Shown piece after piece: positions 15,597 through 17,247 of a stretch of DNA of 17,247 nt. The notes below the pieces were generated by a model. The model had not been told where the DNA came from. It made no database searches and was given only the letters and a program-made list of their open reading frames with translations. The DNA comes from Rummeliibacillus pycnus_B (GTDB lineage: Bacteria > Bacillota > Bacilli > Bacillales_A > Planococcaceae). Numbering within the stretch: the first letter of the stretch is position 1; the number at the start of each line of letters is the position of its first letter. The stretch spans positions 1 to 17,247 of the forward strand of contig NZ_JBCMNM010000088.1 in assembly GCF_050459865.1 (NCBI RefSeq). Direction: 5' to 3'. The position numbers and the translations under genes were made by a program.

Positions 15597-17126
15597 TTAA
15601 ATTTCTATAACATTGTATTTTTGTCTCAGTTGATATTTCAATAGCTTACCTGATGCATTCCTAGGTAATTTATCCTCAAAAATTACTTTTTTCGGGCATT
15701 TGTATCCAGCAATATTTTCTTTTGCAAATTCTATTATTTCTTTTTCTGTTAAATCTTCGTCTCTTTTCGTAACTATAATTGCCGTCACAACCTCTCCCCA
15801 TTTAGGATCCGGCGTTCCAATTATCGCTACTTCCGCTACACTATGATGAGTTGCAATAACATTTTCTACTTCTATAGAGTAAACATTTTCTCCGCCAGAA
15901 ATAATCATATCTTTATTACGATCGACTAATAGAATATAGCCGTCCTCATCGCGTACAGCTAAATCTCCTGAATAGATCCATCCATCCTTCATGGTTTTAT
16001 GTGTAGCTTCAGGGTTTTTATAATATTCTTTCATGTTTGATGGTGCCTTCACGATTATTTCACCTATTTCTCCTACTTTCACCGATTTTCCAGAAGGTGT
16101 CACAATATCAACTTGTGTAAACATAGTGCTATCTTTCCCAGACATGCCTGCATGCTTCTCATGATCATTTGGATATAAAATGATTCCCGCAGGACCAGTT
16201 TCAGTTTGACCACATAAACTATAGAAATTATTTGAACCAAAATATTCAATGCACTTTCTTACAACATTTTGGGACATTGGTGCTGCACCATACATAAATT
16301 TATTGATTGATGAAAAATCAAAATCATTTTCTTTCGGAACTTGCAAAAAAGCATTATACATCGTTGGTACTGCTAACATAGATGTAATTTGATATCGTCC
16401 TATATCATGTAGAATTGTTTTTGGATCAAAGTTATCATATATAACACCAAAACCACCAATATATATTTGAGGAAGTAAACAAATATTCAATTGTGCACTA
16501 TGGAATAATGGTGCAAAATGAAGAAATCTTTCATTCGGATGATAATTTAGTGAAATGATAAATTGATACATTAATTGTTTAATCCGTTCATGATCAAATA
16601 CTGCTCCTTTTGGATGACCAGTTGTACCCGAAGTATATAAGATTGCTAGATCATCAGTTCCTAAAATTTCAATATCAGGGTTGGAATCATCTTCTGAAAG
16701 TATTTGATTATAGGACTTAAAAGCAGCATGCATAGAATTTGGAACAGAAATTAAATTTTCAATTTCCAGATCACTTCCAATTATTTTTACTATCTCCTGT
16801 TCGAATTCAACATCTGTAATGATATGTTTAGAATCAGAATTATGAACGATATATGCAATCTCTTTGGATAATAGTCTAAAATTCATAGGAACGATGACAG
16901 CTCCAATTTTAGCAAGAGCAAAATAAGTGATGGCAAAGTAATCTGAGTTTTTCATCATAAGTACTACTTTGTCACCCTTATCTACACCGTTTTCTACTAA
17001 TCCGTTAGCTAGTTTGTTTACAGCTTTATTAAACGCTTCATATGTGTATTGGCGATTTTGAAAAAGTAAGGCCTCTTTTAATGGGTGTCTCAATACATTA
17101 CTTTCCAAAGCTTCAACGATATACAT
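15597..17126 (-). CDS. Acyl-CoA ligase (AMP-binding enzyme)
   Basis: A 509-residue ANL-superfamily enzyme, also full length. It has the P-loop YTSGTTGHPKG (164-174), CGQTET (305-310), DGWIYSGDLA (381-390), DRNKDMIISGGENVYSIEVE (402-421) and catalytic K494 in NASGKLLK. The GGENVYS form and shorter length fit the broad FadD/MenE-like group that activates fatty or aromatic acids, a branch different from its neighbour. AAAGGAG lies 9 nt upstream of the ATG. A TACAAT -10-like box is seen just ahead, without a clear -35. It is the first gene of the tandem pair. The two may handle acids of different length or structure; no beta-oxidation gene is present to narrow this. Confidence 0.9.
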   Translation of the reverse strand: MYIVEALESNVLRHPLKEALLFQNRQYTYEAFNKAVNKLANGLVENGVDKGDKVVLMMKNSDYFAITYFALAKIGAVIVPMNFRLLSKEIAYIVHNSDSKHIITDVEFEQEIVKIIGSDLEIENLISVPNSMHAAFKSYNQILSEDDSNPDIEILGTDDLAILYTSGTTGHPKGAVFDHERIKQLMYQFIISLNYHPNERFLHFAPLFHSAQLNICLLPQIYIGGFGVIYDNFDPKTILHDIGRYQITSMLAVPTMYNAFLQVPKENDFDFSSINKFMYGAAPMSQNVVRKCIEYFGSNNFYSLCGQTETGPAGIILYPNDHEKHAGMSGKDSTMFTQVDIVTPSGKSVKVGEIGEIIVKAPSNMKEYYKNPEATHKTMKDGWIYSGDLAVRDEDGYILLVDRNKDMIISGGENVYSIEVENVIATHHSVAEVAIIGTPDPKWGEVVTAIIVTKRDEDLTEKEIIEFAKENIAGYKCPKKVIFEDKLPRNASGKLLKYQLRQKYNVIEI

Positions 17127-17202
17127 AAGGCTATACTCCTTTAAATTGTATTTTTCTCAGTTGAATCATTTTTCATAAATCCATTTTCGTTTATTCAGAT
17201 TT

Positions 17203-17247
17203 GGATGTTCCGCCACAGACGGCGCTTTCCACGGGCTTGGCTTCAAT
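17203..17247. repeat. Start of a second GC-rich intergenic repeat, cut by the window end
   Basis: GGATGTTCCGCCACAGACGG followed by CGCTTTCCACGGGC resembles the left part of the 13116-13293 element (GATGT at the end, then CGCTTTCCGCGGGC) with a different terminal arm. It looks like a sister subfamily whose other arm lies beyond the window. It sits upstream of the acyl-CoA ligase operon. Confidence 0.5.

Noticed and set aside
17127..17202. Possible FadR operator ahead of the acyl-CoA ligases (TGAATAAA ... ATTCA)
   Set aside because: The half-sites are much too far apart to form the compact palindrome known for Bacillus FadR.

Overview
The window is low-GC Gram-positive DNA, most likely Bacillaceae or Planococcaceae (a Bacillus, Lysinibacillus or Solibacillus relative). 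The evidence is AT-rich coding sequence, strong AGGAGG ribosome binding sites, Rho-independent terminators, a T-box leader on an aminoacyl-tRNA synthetase gene, and the structured GC-rich intergenic repeats often seen in this group. No rRNA, tRNA, CRISPR, phage or transposase gene was found. The window reads mainly as ordinary chromosome with some accessory genes.

Left part (1-2945): the end of an intergenic repeat, a PfkB-family fructokinase (minus), a 56-residue charged helical protein (minus), a small two-helix membrane protein (plus), and an unusual cytoplasmic protein (plus). That last protein has two complete retropepsin-like aspartic protease domains, each with its own DTGA, behind a helical N-terminal region.

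Centre left (3252-7695): a four-gene plus-strand unit encoding a YtcJ-like metal-dependent amidohydrolase, a nitrilase-superfamily C-N hydrolase, a small DUF3311 membrane protein and a sodium:solute symporter. The likely logic is uptake of a small amide or N-acyl compound and its stepwise hydrolysis for nitrogen and carbon. A CodY-like box lies just upstream of the first gene. A strong GC-rich hairpin separates the enzyme pair from the transporter pair.

Centre (7818-9521): a minus-strand cassette with an XRE-type regulator, a four-helix membrane protein overlapping it by 4 nt, and a DUF3784-like membrane protein. Its promoter carries a 20-bp near-palindrome over the -35 box. A divergent gene encodes a small PH-like domain protein.

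Right part (9566-17247): a type 2 (eukaryote-like) isoleucyl-tRNA synthetase on the minus strand, with its own terminator and a complete Ile T-box leader (specifier ATC). The normally invariant T-box sequence appears to be missing two bases. Next come a 178-bp repeat with perfect 15-bp inverted ends, a small membrane protein, and two tandem acyl-CoA ligase (AMP-binding) genes on the minus strand. A second repeat type begins at the right edge.
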